Shown here: positions 23,640 through 36,176 of the stretch, piece after piece
Numbering within the stretch: the stretch's first letter is position 1
How the letters are laid out: every line of letters begins with the position of its first letter
Origin: Zizania palustris
Lineage: Eukaryota; Streptophyta; Magnoliopsida; Poales; Poaceae
DNA: 64,000 nucleotides
Direction: 5' to 3'
Assembly: GCA_019279435.1 (NCBI GenBank)
Contig: JAAALK010000288.1
Coordinates: 52,829,742 to 52,893,741, forward strand
The notes under the pieces: model-generated
The model's database searches: none
What the model saw: only the letters and a program-made list of their open reading frames with translations
Told to the model about the DNA's origin: nothing
Made by a program: the position numbers and the translations under genes

Positions 23640-25587
23640 TGAGGAGCCATGCTGAATAGCGTGGGCCTCATGGCTCCAGATGTGATGAGTCATTGTCAAC
23701 GATAGTCAAATAGGACAGAAGAAGAAGAGATCTGCTATTTCATGGGCCGCGTGTGACTCAAGTACACGGGCAGCGAGCGACTGTCGGGCAGAGGAGGCTG
23801 CGAAGTCGGGCTGGCCCAATCCGGGTGCATGGGCCAGAAGCAGTAGAAGACCCACTGGGCTGTTGACCAGGACTGACTCAGGTACACGGGCGGTGAGCGA
23901 TTGCCGGGCTGAGAGAGCTGCGGAGTCGGGCCGGCCCAATCCGGGTACCTGGTGCAAAGCCGGTGGAGGCTTTGTCAGTTTCGGCGCAAAACTGACAACC
24001 GTTGATTCTGTATCCGACTGTCCAGAAGAGAAGCCGTAGTCGCTACGAAAGCTGAGCTTCCGGATAAGTCATCTGTAACTCTAGGCCCACAGTCAGTCAG
24101 TCATGTCTGTAAAAATTCCTAAGGGTAGTAGAGTCTTTTTACTTTATTCTTGAGTCTGTAAAAACCCTAAGGGGCTGGTAGAATATTCCTAGTGTTGGGA
24201 GCCTATAAATAGGACCCCAATCCCTAGGGTTTGGACTACCCCTTTCCAGAATTCACTTTTCAATCTATTGGGTCATTTTGCCTCTCACATTCTCTCTCCT
24301 GTGTGCGCCGCCAGGCACTGGTTCATTCTTTTTGCCTTGCATTTACTTTGCTCCTATGAGATTGATTTCTTTGTTGGTTGTAGAGGTGTGTGCATTGAAT
24401 CCTCTGCTACAAGAAGCTTCGTTTCGTTGTGCTGGTTGATTTTATTCCTGAGGTTGTGTCTCTGTTGCGTGTGTTCTTCGTGAGAAGTAGTACTAGTTCT
24501 TGCTGTTGCAAGTAGTACTGCTACTGTAGCTACAGTATTTGCTGCTAGCCTTTTTACTTTCTACCGCACAACTTTTTGATCGAAGCAGACAGAATTGAAT
24601 GCCTTTTTGACTGTTTTCTAGCGAAGCCATCATCTCAGTTTCGAAGCTCCTCAGCTCCGTGAGGCAGGCTTCGAACGTTTACCCTCAGAGGCTTCGTTCG
24701 AACTTCGGACTGCATTTTTTGTTATTTGTGTGTCTGGCTTCGAAGTATCTTTAAAAACTGTCAGCATCTCTACGTCGAACGTTTGTGCGAAGGTGCTCCG
24801 ACTTGAGCCCTTCGAAGTTCTCACTTCGACAGGTTTCGAAGTTGTCTTCGGAGCTTGTTCCTCTGATAGACTTCGTTTTATTCTCTCTGACGCATATCAG
24901 CCTTCGCCTTTCAGTTTGAAGCTCACTCCTTTCGAAGGTAGAGCTTAGGCTTTGAATTTGGTTTTTTGTTGTGTGACAAGCTTCGCTTCTTTGTTCGAAG
25001 GTAGTCCGTTTGTGTGTTGTGTTCGAAGCTTTCGGTTCGAAGGTTTGTTTCGAAGCATTCGGTTCGTAGTTGAGTTCGAAGTCTTGTCTTCGGAGCACAC
25101 ACTTCGAAGCAAGCTCCGACTTTGTAACTTTGATCCGAAGCATTCTTCGCTCCCTGCTCCTTCGAACTAGGCTAGAACCAAATACCTTCGGCCTCTTTGA
25201 CATGCTTCGCAACTGATCTCCGAAGCAGGCTCCGTCGCCAACCTCCGAAGCAGACCTCGACGTGCGAAGGGGGCTTCGCCAAGTTCCGAACAGGAGACAA
25301 ATTTGGACAGTAACTTCTCTTTTCATCTTACACATACTTAGATAACTTCATTGAGAAGTTTAGGCCTGTTATACCTTGTTCATCTGCCTAGTTGCACTAC
25401 TTTAATAAATCTCAGTTATCATCAGTTGCTTCTAGGTTAGAAACCTTTAGACTTAGGCCTTTTGTTTATTTTCTGCTGCGTAGTCTTTTCTAAGGTGCGT
25501 TGGGTATTGGGATCAGGCCATTGATTCGAAAGAATTTTTTAAAGGCGCCCATTCACCCCCCCTCTGGTCGCTACTTTCGGTCCTACA
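23640..25587 (+). repeat. Element F 5' LTR
   Basis: 1948 bp. It differs from the 3' LTR at about six sites in the first ~270 bp. 24640-25280 is dense in CTTCGAAG/TTCGAA palindromic words, and 25545-25565 carries a C-run before the end. It includes a ~169-bp block near 24470-24640 that the 3' LTR lacks. Confidence 0.94.
24204..24211 (+). promoter_or_regulatory. TATA box in element F 5' LTR
   Basis: TATAAATA in GAGCCTATAAATAGGACCCC. The same box is in the 3' LTR at about 33517 and, inverted, in E at about 61104. Confidence 0.6.
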
Positions 25588-25589
25588 AG

Positions 25590-25601
25590 TGGTATCAGAG
25601 C
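25590..25601 (+). other. Element F primer binding site
   Basis: TGGTATCAGAGC, the standard initiator-Met tRNA complement, two bases after the LTR. Confidence 0.88.
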
Positions 25602-25652
25602 AAGGTTAGGGTTTTTCCATACCTTAACCGGTTCTAAACCCCAGTAGTGACT

Positions 25653-28403
25653 ATGACGTCTCCTGGCAAGGTCCCGTCCTTGGAAGCCTATGGCTATAAT
25701 TATTGGAAGACTCGCATGCGAGCCTATCTCATGAGCCAGGGTTCGGACATATGGGACATTTGCGTTCACACCACGTTTGTCATTTTGCCAGTTACTGAGC
25801 AAGGTACTGCTGGTATCATTGCTCAGCATCTGAGCAACAGTAAGGTTGTGAACATTTTGTTTTCTGGCTTAGGTCCCACTGAGTTTGAGCGTGTGAGTCA
25901 TCTCTCCACTGCGAGAGAGATCTGGGCTACCCTCAAGGCACACCATGAGGGAACAGCACAGGTCAAGGCTCGGCTCTATCAGACCTACCGGCGTGAATAT
26001 GAGAATTTCACACAGAAGCCGGGTGAATCTGTTGAGGCTTTGTTTGGTCGCTTTCAGTCGATCATTAACAAGCTTCGGGACAACAAGGCTGAGGGTGCTC
26101 AGTTAGTCTCAGATCACGAGCAGGCGCTCAAGGTTCTCCATACCTTGGACCCAAAGATCTGGGAGATCAAGGTATCTTCTATCGTTGAGAGTACTTCTTA
26201 CGATACCTTGACCATTTCTGAGTTATTTAGCAAGCTGAAGGCCACCGAGGTTGATACCCAGTTGAGATCAAATCTCACTGGCTCTGGATCAAAGTCTCTG
26301 GCCCTTGCTACACCTTCTGTTGATCCCTCTTCTGTGAGCTGTGCTGGGTTCTCTTTGATGTCTATCACTGAGGACCAGCTTGAGTCTTTGGGAGATGATG
26401 ATTTGTGTCTGTTTAACAACCGGGTGCGTCGTGTTTATGACAAAAGAATGTTCAAGAGACACGGCACAAAAACCGGGTGCTTTGAGTGTGGTGATCCAGG
26501 ACATTTCATCGCCGACTGCCCCAAGCGCAATGGCCACAAGAAAGGCACCGGTGGTGGCTTCCACGACTCCGGCAAGCACGACAGCTCCTCCTTCAACAAG
26601 GGCAAGCCAAAGACCAGATTCTTCAGAATGGCCCTGAAGGACTACCGGCGAGAGAACAAGAAGCGCGACAAGGCCTTCTTCGCTGAGATGGAGAAGAGCT
26701 ACTCCAAGTGGTCCACATCTTCTTCCTCTTCATCGAGCTCAAGTGATGAGGAGATCGCCATAAGGAAGGGGAAGGACAAGGATGATCCGGCGGGCCTCTG
26801 CTTCATGGCCTTCGGAGACAAGCCGAAGAGCCGCTCACGCCATCGCCGAAGATCCCGCAAGAGCTTCTGCTCAATGGCTCTTGGGGATAGGGAAGAAAAG
26901 AGCTCCTCCGACGAATCCGACGACGATGACAATAAGGTATCATCCTACGAGCGCGAAATAGTTGATTTACTTGAAAGCAATCGTCAGGAGTTGAGATATC
27001 GGGAAAAACTGCTTAGGGGGGCTAAGAAGAGGATAGATGAGTTAGAGAGTGAGCTTGTCGTGGCCAACGGCAGAATTGAGAGTCTATCTTCTTCCCCTTG
27101 CTTGGGTGATAGCAGTGAGTGCCCGAAGTGTGAGGTGCTTCTGTGTGACCTGTCGACTCTGAAGTCCAGGTACACAGAAAGGGTTGATGAGAGGGACGCT
27201 TTGGCCACTGAGCTTGAAAGTGCTCAGCTGGAGCTGAAAGATGCTCAAGCCACTGTCGTCGCACCCTGTGTTGATTGCCCATCTCATCTAGCTGCCTTAG
27301 CTGAGCTGAAATCCAAGGGCGATGAGCATTTGGGTAATTTATAGAGGTTGAGAGCTGAGCTTGCCCAGACTAGGCTAGAGCTTGAGACACTGTCAGTTCC
27401 ACCCACTGTCTGTGAGAACTGCCTGTCTCTTAGAATGGAGTTGATTAAGCTTAAAGCCGAAAAGTCTGTCCAAGTAGAGAGTGAGTGTGAGACCTGCTTG
27501 TCTTAGGTGGAGGTTCTAGCTTCTTTGAGAGAGGAGCTAGCAGATTCTCAAAATGAGAACTTTTACCTCCGTTCTATCCTGAGTTGGATCAGTGCCAGAG
27601 AGCCACAACTTGGCATGATGATCCAGCAGTTCAAGAGGCAGGATGGGTTTGGGGTAGGTTACACCTACACCAAGGCTGACTTTGAGAGTGCCATCAGCCG
27701 GGCAGTGGAGTGGAGTAAAATGACTCCAGAGCAGAGGTATCCCAAGACTCACTCCACTGAGTCTTCCCAGGCTTGTCAGCCCAAGGATGGAGTGATCCAT
27801 GAACCACCTAAAGCTCCACCCAATTAGCCTATCTGGGTCCCGAAGCCCAAACACCTCCACTCTTCTCTAGACTCTCTTCCTGGACCCTCTCAGCCCAAGA
27901 AGACAACACCAATCACCACTAAGCCCAAGAATCCCAAGCCTCAACCACATCCCAAGAAGCCTACCTATCATTGTGAGTACTGTCAGAGAGACGGGCATCT
28001 TGCGGAATTCTGCTTCAGGAGGAAGCGGGTTGAGAGAGCAGAGAGGGATCGTAGTGATCAGGAGCAGTTCTACCAGCAGGGTGGTAGACTGCGTGTTGCT
28101 CGGCGCAAGGAGAGGCTGGAGGCCAGGCCGCGTCGTGTAGGTGGTGGTAGAGGAGACGACTTTCTTGCCCGTACTCCAGTTGGTGGTGTCCGTTCCGGCA
28201 GAGTTCCAGACCGTGTTGGCTACGGTTCTGGACCTCGTGGCCGCAGGGTTAGACAGAACCGAGGACCGCGCTTTGAGCCGCGTTGTGGTCCAAACTCTTT
28301 TGATGGCTTTCGCTTTCCATCTTTTGAGCAGATGGCTCGACACTGGTTTAGCTCTTTTGCTAAACCTGGTGCCGGACCATTTGCTCCCACTTACAAACAC
28401 TGA
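25653..28403 (+). pseudogene. Element F gag
   Basis: The ATG at 25653 opens a long frame. Residues 1-200 are the copia gag domain (YGYNYWKTRMRAYLM, later HEGTAQVKARLYQTYRREYE). About residue 277 is the zinc knuckle CFECGDPGHFIADC, then basic and Ser-rich parts and a long coiled coil (about residues 440-560). Stops at 27342, 27504 and 27825 interrupt one and the same frame. The latter two sit where element G has Gln and Lys codons, so they are point mutations. A second knuckle (CEYCQRDGHLAEFC) lies near 27975, then an Arg/Gly-rich tail ending at a TGA near 28402. Pol follows in a different frame. Confidence 0.88.
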
Positions 28404-28405
28404 TT

Positions 28406-31400
28406 GTGCAGGACCGGGGACTGGAGAAAGTGTGGATCATGGATTCAGGATGCTCTCGCCACATGACGGGACATCGCAGATGGTTCTCCAGTCTCACTCC
28501 CCCGAGCTCCAAAGAGTACATCACATTCGAGAACAGCGGTCAAGGGAAAGTAAGTGGTATAGGCTCAATTAGCATCTCAAATCATTTCTCTTTAAAGAAT
28601 GTTGCTTTGGTTAAGAATTTGAACTTTAATTTGATCTCTGTTTCGCAACTTCTTGAGGATGGTTTGGAAGTGCGTTTTAAGAAGGGCAATTCTTCTGTGG
28701 TTGATTCTAGAGGGTCTTTGGTTTGTCAGATTTTACCTTTTGGTAAAGTTTTTCGAATTGACTTCTCTAGTTCTTTTGGCCCTTCTCGCTGTTTGATTGC
28801 TGGATCTTCTTCTGAGCTCTGGAAGTGGCATAGGAGGTTAGGTCACTTGAGTTTTGATCTGCTAGTCAGGTTAAGCTCTATGGACCTCATCCGAGGATTG
28901 CCCAAGCTTAAGATGGAGAAGGATCTAGTTTGTCATCCCTGCCGTCATGGGAAAATGGTTGCCGCTTCTCACTCACCTGTGACTCAGGTGATGACTTCGT
29001 ATCCGGGCGAGCTTTTACATTTGGACACTGTTGGTCCAGCTCGGGTACGCTCAGTTGGTGGGAAGTGGTATGCACTTGTGATTGTTGACGACTTTTCTCG
29101 ATTCTCGTGGGTTTTCTTTTTGGAGTCTAAGGATGAAACTTTTCAATTTGTCCATGACCTGATTTTGAAGCTGAAGAATGAGAACAATGGTCGGATGTGA
29201 GCAATTCGCTCGGACAATGGCTCTGAGTTCAAGAACTCTCAGTTCGTCAGCTTCTGTAGTGATCAGGGTCTGGACCATCAGTTTTCTTCTCCTTACACTC
29301 CTCCACAGAACGGCGTTGTGGAACGAAAGAACCGCACGCTAGTTGAGATGGCCAGGACGATGCTCGATGAGCACAGGACTCCTAGGCATTTTTGGGCTGA
29401 AGCCATGAACACGGCTTGCTATCTGGCCAACCGCATTTTTCTTAGAGCTTACCTTGGTAAGACATCATATGAGTTGCAGTTTGGCAGACAGCCCAAGGTG
29501 AGCCACTTGCGAGCGTTTGGCTGCAAGTGCTTTGTGCTCAAGAAGGGAGGGCATTTGGACAAGTTTGAGTCTCGTTGCTGGGATGGTGTTTTTCTTGGTT
29601 ATGCATTGCATTCTCGAGGTTTCGTGTTTGGAACCTCGAATCCCAGCTGCTTGTCGAGACTTGTGAGGTTTCATTTGATGAGTCCTTGCCTTCTTTGACT
29701 CCTTCTTTTGAGCTTTCTGGTGATGATGAGCTCGGAGAGTCCATCTTCGAGGAAGATGAGGATACTCCAGCTGCTAATGAGGGTGGGCCTTCTGCATCCC
29801 CCGCAGAGCCCACACCTTCTGAGACTTCGACTGAGGATGAGGGCGGACCTCTGATCACTTCTTCCACTTCGATCGAGCCCCCTCAGTCAAGTCCAGAGGT
29901 GCCAGCTGCTGACTCCGGTGAGGTGACTTCGGATCACCAGGGAACCCGAGCAGTTCAGCGTGACCATCCCTCAGAGCTCATCATAGGTGATTTGACCGAG
30001 AGAACCTTGCGTTCTTCTGCCTCTCTTGCTGTGTTTGCTGAATCTGCGTTTGTTGCATCTTTTGAGCCCAGAGACGTTTCTCATGCTCTTTCTCATTCTA
30101 ATTGGATTAATGCTATGCAAGAAGAGCTTGAAAATTTTGTCCGCAATCGGGTTTGGACATTAGTTGAGCCGCCATCAGGATGCAACCCCATAGGCACCAG
30201 GTGGGTATTCAAGAACAAACAAGGTGAAGATGGGGTTGTGGTGCGCAACAAAGCTCGACTAGTTGCCCAGGGTTATTGCCAGAAGGAAGGTATTGACTTT
30301 GAAGAAACCTTCGCTCCTGTTGCTCGTCTTGAGTCCATTCGTATTCTTCTAGCTTTTGCCGTTTCAAAGGGTTTTAAGCTTTTTCAAATGGATGTTAAGA
30401 GTGCTTTTCTGAACGGGTACATAGAAGAGGAGGTTTATGTTAGGCAACCCCCCGGCTTTGAGAACCCTAAGTTTCCTCGACATGTTTTTAAGTTGCACAA
30501 AGCTTTATACGGGTTGAAGCAAGCCCCCAGGGCTTGGTATGACCGGTTGAAGCAATTTTTGTTGGGGAAGGGCTTTGTGATGGGTTCTGTGGACAAAACT
30601 CTTTTCTTGCTCAGAGATGCTTCAGATTTTTTAGTTGCTCAGATTTACGTGGACGATATTATTTTTGGCGGTACTACTGATTCTCTTGTGTCCAAGTTCT
30701 CTGAGCAGATGCACAGTGAGTTTGAGATGAGCCTCATGGGTGAGCTCAAGTACTTCTTAGGGCTCCAGATCAAGCAGACCAAGGACGGCACTTTCATCCA
30801 CCAAGGTAAGTACACTCGTGATATGTTAAAGAAATTTGACTTTGGTGGTGAATTGAAGCCGCAGATGACCCCGATGGGCACTTCTGGGGGTCTGGACAAG
30901 GATGAGAGCGGTGTCAAGGTCAATGAGAGAGAGTTTCGAGGGATGATTGGTTCGCTGTTGTACTTAACGGCAACAAGACCAGACATACAGTTCGCTGTGG
31001 GACTTTGCGCGCGTTTTCAGTCTTCACCACGCGCGTCTCACCGGCAGGCTGTCAAGCGTATTTTCAGGTATCTCACTTATGCGCCCGATCTCGGTCTTTA
31101 CTATTCAGCGTCATCATCTCTTGATTTATCTGGCTTTTCGGATGCCGACTTTGGTGGGTGCCGGTTGGATCGCAAGTCGACTTCCGGTACTTGCCAGTTT
31201 CTTGGTTATTCTCTTGTCTCTTGGTCTTCTCGAAAGCAATCTGGAGTTGCTCTTTCGACCACTGAGGCTGAGTACGTAGCTGCTGCTAGCTGCTGCTCAC
31301 AGTTGGTTTGGATAATTTCCACTCTGCGAGATTTTGGGTTGTTCTTTCCTACCAGGGTTCCATTGTTCTGCGACAGCACCAGTGCTATTAGTGTAGGGAA

Positions 31401-31596
31401 AAACCCGTGTCTCCATTCAAAAACCAAACATATTGATGTGCGCTTTCACTTCTTGCGGGATCAATATGAGAAAGGTGTCATTGACCTTGTTCATGTTTAT
31501 ACCCATCATCAGTTGGCTGATATCTTCACCAAACCCCTAGATCAGTCTACCTTTGAGCGTTTACGAGGGGATTTGGGTGTTGTGTATCCTTTCTAG
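28406..31596 (+). pseudogene. Element F pol: protease, integrase, RT, RNase H
   Basis: Domains in order: protease WIMDSGCSRHMTG (28430-28470); GAG-pre-integrase WHRRLGHLSFD (28830); integrase core LHLDTVGPA (29015), RSDNGSEF after a nonsense TGA at 29198, and NGVVERKNR (29315), the DD35E triad; a Ser/Glu-rich spacer; RT with TRWVFKNKQGEDG (30198), FQMDVKSAFLNG (30386) and catalytic YVDDIIFGG (30648); RNase H with FSDADFGGCRLDRKSTSG (31135) and ALSTTEAEYVAAA (31252); C-terminal LADIFTKPLD. One stop (29198) and one single-base frameshift near 29618 are the defects I see. RT to RNase H is open for 673 codons. Confidence 0.93.
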
Positions 31597-32951
31597 GATA
31601 TTTTGCGTCAGTTTTTCTTTCTTCTTTACTCTTTTCTTGAGTCTTCTTGTGTGTATTCATATCATACATATTCACATATCACACTTTTGAGCCTGCTTCT
31701 GTTATATGATTGAACTGCTTTACTTAGTCTAGCTGGTACATGCTTTTGATTACTTGTCAATGATCATGCTTTGGTTCAGTTCACTTGATATATCTGATAT
31801 TTGTCATATGCATGGCTTTTATGCTTTGAACCTGAAAAATGATCACCATTGTTTCTGGTAACTAGCATGTGTAGGCTGAGTGTTTTTGCTATCTGTTACA
31901 TGCCTTGTAGCTAGTTCATCACATAGATGCAGATATGCAACTTGGACATCTTTATGCTTTCACATGGAAAATGAGCTATAAAAATGATAAAATTCAAAAA
32001 TGAATGAAAATTCCATGCCTTTTTATGCTTGAATTGAAAAGATCCAAGTGGGTTTGCTTTGTCGCATTACATTGTTCTGGACTGCTTACCATAGCACTTT
32101 GGTATGAACTAGGACAGTGTAGTGTATGCCAAGACCAATGTCTTAAGCTTCTGATGGTCCAGTTCTGGCCTAGGCTTGACTTGGTCGGTTAGCATAAGGA
32201 TTGACATGCAAATAACCCTTGGCATAAATGAAAAAGGAATTCTGAAAAAGCCTGAACATTTAAAAGATAACAAGTTTGCTGAAGCACTTTGTTTCTGAAC
32301 AAAGCTTATCTTGGTAGATATCAGTTAGCTTTTGCATCTCATGTTTTTACCTTGCTTGTTTTACTGGAAAATGTGGTGATGCTTTTTGTTTGCAAAAACT
32401 GAAAAATGCGTGCTAATGACTTTCTTTAGATATCATCTGTTGCACTGATCATGCCATGTGTCTTAGACAGTATCTCTTTTGCTATACTTGTTAGATGTTG
32501 TAATTGCAGTCAATCATATTTGAGAAGCATGCTTTCTACACTCCTTATGCACTCCAGTTGAATTCACTGCATATTTTGAGGGGGAGTTGCATTTCAGGGG
32601 GAGTCTGTGTCTCTATTGAGTGCTTGATGAGTTCACTTGTCAACAAGGGGGAGAAAATTTGGGATCAGAGTTTAAGGGGGAGTTTTTACTCTGTTGATAT
32701 CCTTGAGTTTTTACTCTGTTGATATCCTTGTTGTTCTGAAATCGCACTCATTTTGAGTTTTTCCGTTTTGGTTAACCATAATGACCGCTTCTTGCTTTTG
32801 TTCGGCTTTTGGTCATTAGGGTTAAACTTTTACCTTATTTTTCTTCTTCTTTGTTTTCTTGTGTTTTGTTTTCGTGTTTCCACATTTGTTCGCAGGTGCT
32901 GAAGAGCCGAGAAAAGAGGAGTGTTGACAATGCACTCATCAAGGGGGAGAT
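31597..32951 (+). other. Element F 3' noncoding region with repeated polypurine tracts
   Basis: No coding potential. It is collinear with G 15945-17292 and, inverted, with E 61677-62898. GGGGGAG motifs occur at about 32580, 32597, 32647, 32673 and 32942, the last serving as the polypurine tract. Multiple tracts are a known Sirevirus trait. Confidence 0.85.
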
Positions 32952-34730
32952 TGAGGAGCCATGCTGAATAGCGTGGGCCTCATGGCTCCAGATGTGATGA
33001 GTCATTGTCAATGATAGTCAAATAGGACAGAAGAAGAAGAGATCTGCTGTTTCATGGGCCGCGTGTGACTCAGGTACACGGGCAGCGAGCGACTGTCGGG
33101 CAGAGGAGGCTGCGAAGTCGGGCTGGCCCAATCTGGGTGCATGGGCCAGAAGCAGTAGAAGACCCACTGGGCTGTTGACCAGGACTGACTCAGGTACACG
33201 GGCGGTGAGCGATTGCCGAGCTGAGAGAGATGCGGAGTCGGGCCGGCCCAATCCGGGTACCTGGTGCAAAGCCGGTGGAGGCTTTGTCAGTTTCGGCGCA
33301 AAACTGACAACCGTTGATTCTGTATCCGACTGTCCAGAAGAGAAGCCGTAGTCGCTACGAAAGCTGAGCTTTCGGATAAGTCATCTGTAACTCTAGGCCC
33401 ACAGTCAGTCAGTCATATCTGTAAAAAATTCCTAAGGGCAGTAGAGTCTTTTTCCTTTATTCTTGAGTCTGTAAAAACCCTAAGGGGCTGGTAGAATATT
33501 CCTAGTGTTGGGAGCCTATAAATAGGACCCCAATCCCTAGGGTTTGGACTACCCCTTTCCAGAATTCACTTTTCAATCTATTGGGTCATTTTGCCTCTCA
33601 CATTCTCTCTCCTGTGTGCGCCGCCAGGCACTGGTTCATCCTTTTTGCCTTGCATTTACTTTGCTCCTGTGAGATTGATTTCTTTGTTGGTTGTTGAGGT
33701 GTGTGCATTGAATCCTCTGCTACAAGAAGCTTTGTTTCGTTGTCCTGGTTGATTTTATTCCTGAGGTTGTGTCTCTGTTTCGAAGCTCCTCAACTCCGTG
33801 AGGCAGGCTTCGAACGTTTACCCTCAGAGGCTTCGTTCGAACTTCGGACTGCATTTTTTGTTATTTGTGTGTCTGGCTTCGAAGTATCTTTAAAAACTGT
33901 CAGCATCTCTACGTCGAACATCTGTGCGAAGGTGCTCCGACTTGAGCCCTTCGAAGTTCTCACTTCGACAGGTTTCGAAGTTGTCTTCGGAGCTTGTACC
34001 TCTGATAGACTTCGTTTTATTCTCTCTGACGCATATCAGCCTTAGCCTTTCAGTTCGAAGCTCACTCCTTTCGAAGGTAGAGCTTAGGCTTCGAATTTGG
34101 TTTTTTGTTGTGTGACAAGCTTCGCTTCTTTGTTCGAAGGTAGTCCGTTTGTGTGTTGTGTTCTAAGCTTTCGGTTCGAAGGTTTGTTTCGAAGCATTCG
34201 GTTCGGAGTTGAGTTCGAAGTCTTGTCTTCGGAGCACACACTTCGAAGCAAGCTCCGACTTTGTAACTTTGATCCGAAGCATTCTTCGCTCCCTGCTCCT
34301 TCGAACTAGGCTAGAACCAAATACCTTCGGCCTCTTTGACATGCTTCGCAACTGATCTCCGAAGCAGGCTCCGTCGCCAACCTCCGAAGCAGACCTCGAC
34401 GTGCGAAGGGGGCTTCGCCATGTTCCGAACAGGAGACAAATTTGGACAGTAACTTCTCTTTTCATCTTACACATACTTAGATCACTTCATTGAGAAGTTT
34501 AGGCCTGTTATACCTTGTTCATCTGCCTAGTTGCACTACTTTAATAAATCTCAGTTATCATCAGTTGCTTCTAGGTTAGAAACCTTTAGACTTAGGCCTT
34601 TTGTTTATTTTCTGCTGCGTAGTCTTTTCTGAGGTGCGTTGGGTATTGGGATCAGGCCATTGATTCGAAAGAATTTTTTAAAGGCGCCCATTCACCCCCC
34701 CCCCCTCTGGTCGCTACTTTCGGTCCTACA
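32952..34730 (+). repeat. Element F 3' LTR, with internal deletion
   Basis: 1779 bp. It lacks the ~169 bp that lie between GTCTCTGTT (24465) and TCGAAGCTCC (24640) in the 5' LTR. The join at 33780 is at a shared GTT. The rest matches closely. The ACCCC target copy follows. Confidence 0.93.
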
Positions 34731-34735
34731 ACCCC

Positions 34736-35681
34736 AAAAGTGACCTTGAGTACTATTTGACCGAGGGCATCGAGGGGGGGACCAGCGAAACCTTGGAATG
34801 GTCGAGCCGCTAGGAGCAAGTGCTTTCGTGATATACAAAGCTGATCGAAAGCATGGACAAAGATAATATCGGCATGGTGGAACTTGATCCTAGTTGCGTC
34901 GTCCTTAGTGAAGGATATGGGTACATGAGCCCACTCAGGCATTGTTGCCGCCAAGGCCAACGTCCCAATATGTCCTACTTTACGGACGTACTCCCTTCAA
35001 GTGATGGGTAGCATGACGCGCTTCTGGCGATCTTGAGGGTGTTCAGCCTTCGGTAGAGGCAAGGCTTTCAAGATAGGGGAGTGTTTGAGGGCTTCGCACC
35101 CTTCGATCCGTCTGACAGCTTGCACCGGCTCCGGATGAATAGCAGGGGTGCCCGATCAAAGGTGCCTCGGCTGGAGCTTCACTAAAGGTATTCTCTTCGT
35201 AGAGCTAGAATGAATTTACATGTATCGGTGTTATGACTCTGAATCTCTCAATGCACATTACAAAAGAAAGCTTGGTTCGAATTAGAGGTCCTCGTAGCTG
35301 TCTTTGAGCCGTTGTCCTAACTTTCTTGATTCTACTTATACTTATGCTACTGCTATTGCTTCAAGATGGGAGGGGCGATATTGAACACCTCTGAGCGGTG
35401 GTGCTTCGTCCTCTTCGCGAGTCGTGCGGACAATGCTCGAAGGGAGAAGCCCTTAGAGGGCTCGAAGCCCTTGCTTCGATAACTTTTGCCTCCTAGACAA
35501 ATGTAGAGGCTGCCGAAGCGTTTCTCTGGAGTTGCCCTTCTTCAAACCTGGCGTACTCCTCGAAGTACATCATTAACTGGGCCATCGAAAAGATAGGCTT
35601 CTGGTGGAGTTTATCGAGGAGGGCTGAGTTGGTGACGCCTTCGCGTGCAGCATCGATGACGGAATAAGTAGACAACCCTTT
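34736..35681 (-). pseudogene. Element B: gag C-terminal part and broken protease
   Basis: The minus strand (right to left) reads MSTYSVIDAAREGVTN and LLDKLHQKPIFSMAQLMMYFEEY (35675-35510, gag domain), then decayed linker with zinc region remains, then protease from 34960: HVPISFTKDDATRIKFHHAD directly joined to IIFVHAFDQLCISRKHLL. Compared with H, 25 residues between the two Ala-Asp pairs, including the catalytic Asp-Gly-Gly, are missing in frame. The right edge is the CCTTT target of H (35677-35681). Confidence 0.87.
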
Positions 35682-36176
35682 TGTTGGCGTAAAAGATTAC
35701 GCTAACAGGTTTCTGTAGAAAAGAAACTAACAAACGAAGTGTTTGCGAAGCAAACTGTTCTAAGCCTCCGAAAGGATAATAGCTTAGAATAGTTCGAAAG
35801 TGTGTATTGAATCACTTGTAATCGGTCCCTATTACAGGGTGAAATGGGGGGTATTTATAGGCCTAAACATTAAGGAAAAGACCTATTTACCCCTCTATTA
35901 CAACCGACATTAAGGAAACTATTCGGTTTCCTTAATAGGGCTAAAATGGTAAAAGACTAATCTAATAGGATAGAAGATAAGTCTTCCATCTTAGCTGGCA
36001 GAAAAGATCCTGAAGGGCTTGGGTTCGAAGACATACTTCGAACTAGTGCCTGTCTTCGGGCTTCGAACGAGGTTCTGGGCATCTTCGAAGATGGTCTTCG
36101 GACAACCTTCGAACTGGTTGACTGCCTTTATGCTTCTTCGGCAATAACCCCGAAGATGAGATATTTTCCCCCAACA
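35682..36176 (-). repeat. Element H 3' LTR
   Basis: 495 bp. On the element's own strand it starts TGTTGGGGGAAAA and ends TTACGCCAACA. No differences from the 5' LTR are seen by eye. A purine-rich GAGGGGCTAC on the minus strand just before it (36177-36186 on plus) is the likely polypurine tract. Confidence 0.95.

Larger units (their letters stand above)
23640..34730 (+). mobile_element. Element F: Sirevirus-type Ty1/copia retrotransposon, nearly complete
   Basis: LTRs at 23640-25587 (1948 bp) and 32952-34730 (1779 bp) start TGAGGAGCC and end GGTCCTACA. The target duplication is ACCCC at 23635-23639 and 34731-34735. The order gag, protease, integrase, RT, RNase H places it in Ty1/copia. The large gag with coiled coil, the initiator-Met primer site, the long 3' noncoding region and several GGGGGAG tracts place it in the Sirevirus lineage. 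It has a handful of stops and one frameshift, so it is young but not intact. A second copy of the family (E) is at 59681. Confidence 0.94.

Noticed and set aside
24751..25335. 194-codon minus-strand frame in the F LTR
   Set aside because: It comes from the TTCGAAG-rich LTR, is interrupted in the sister LTR, and has no homology I recognise.
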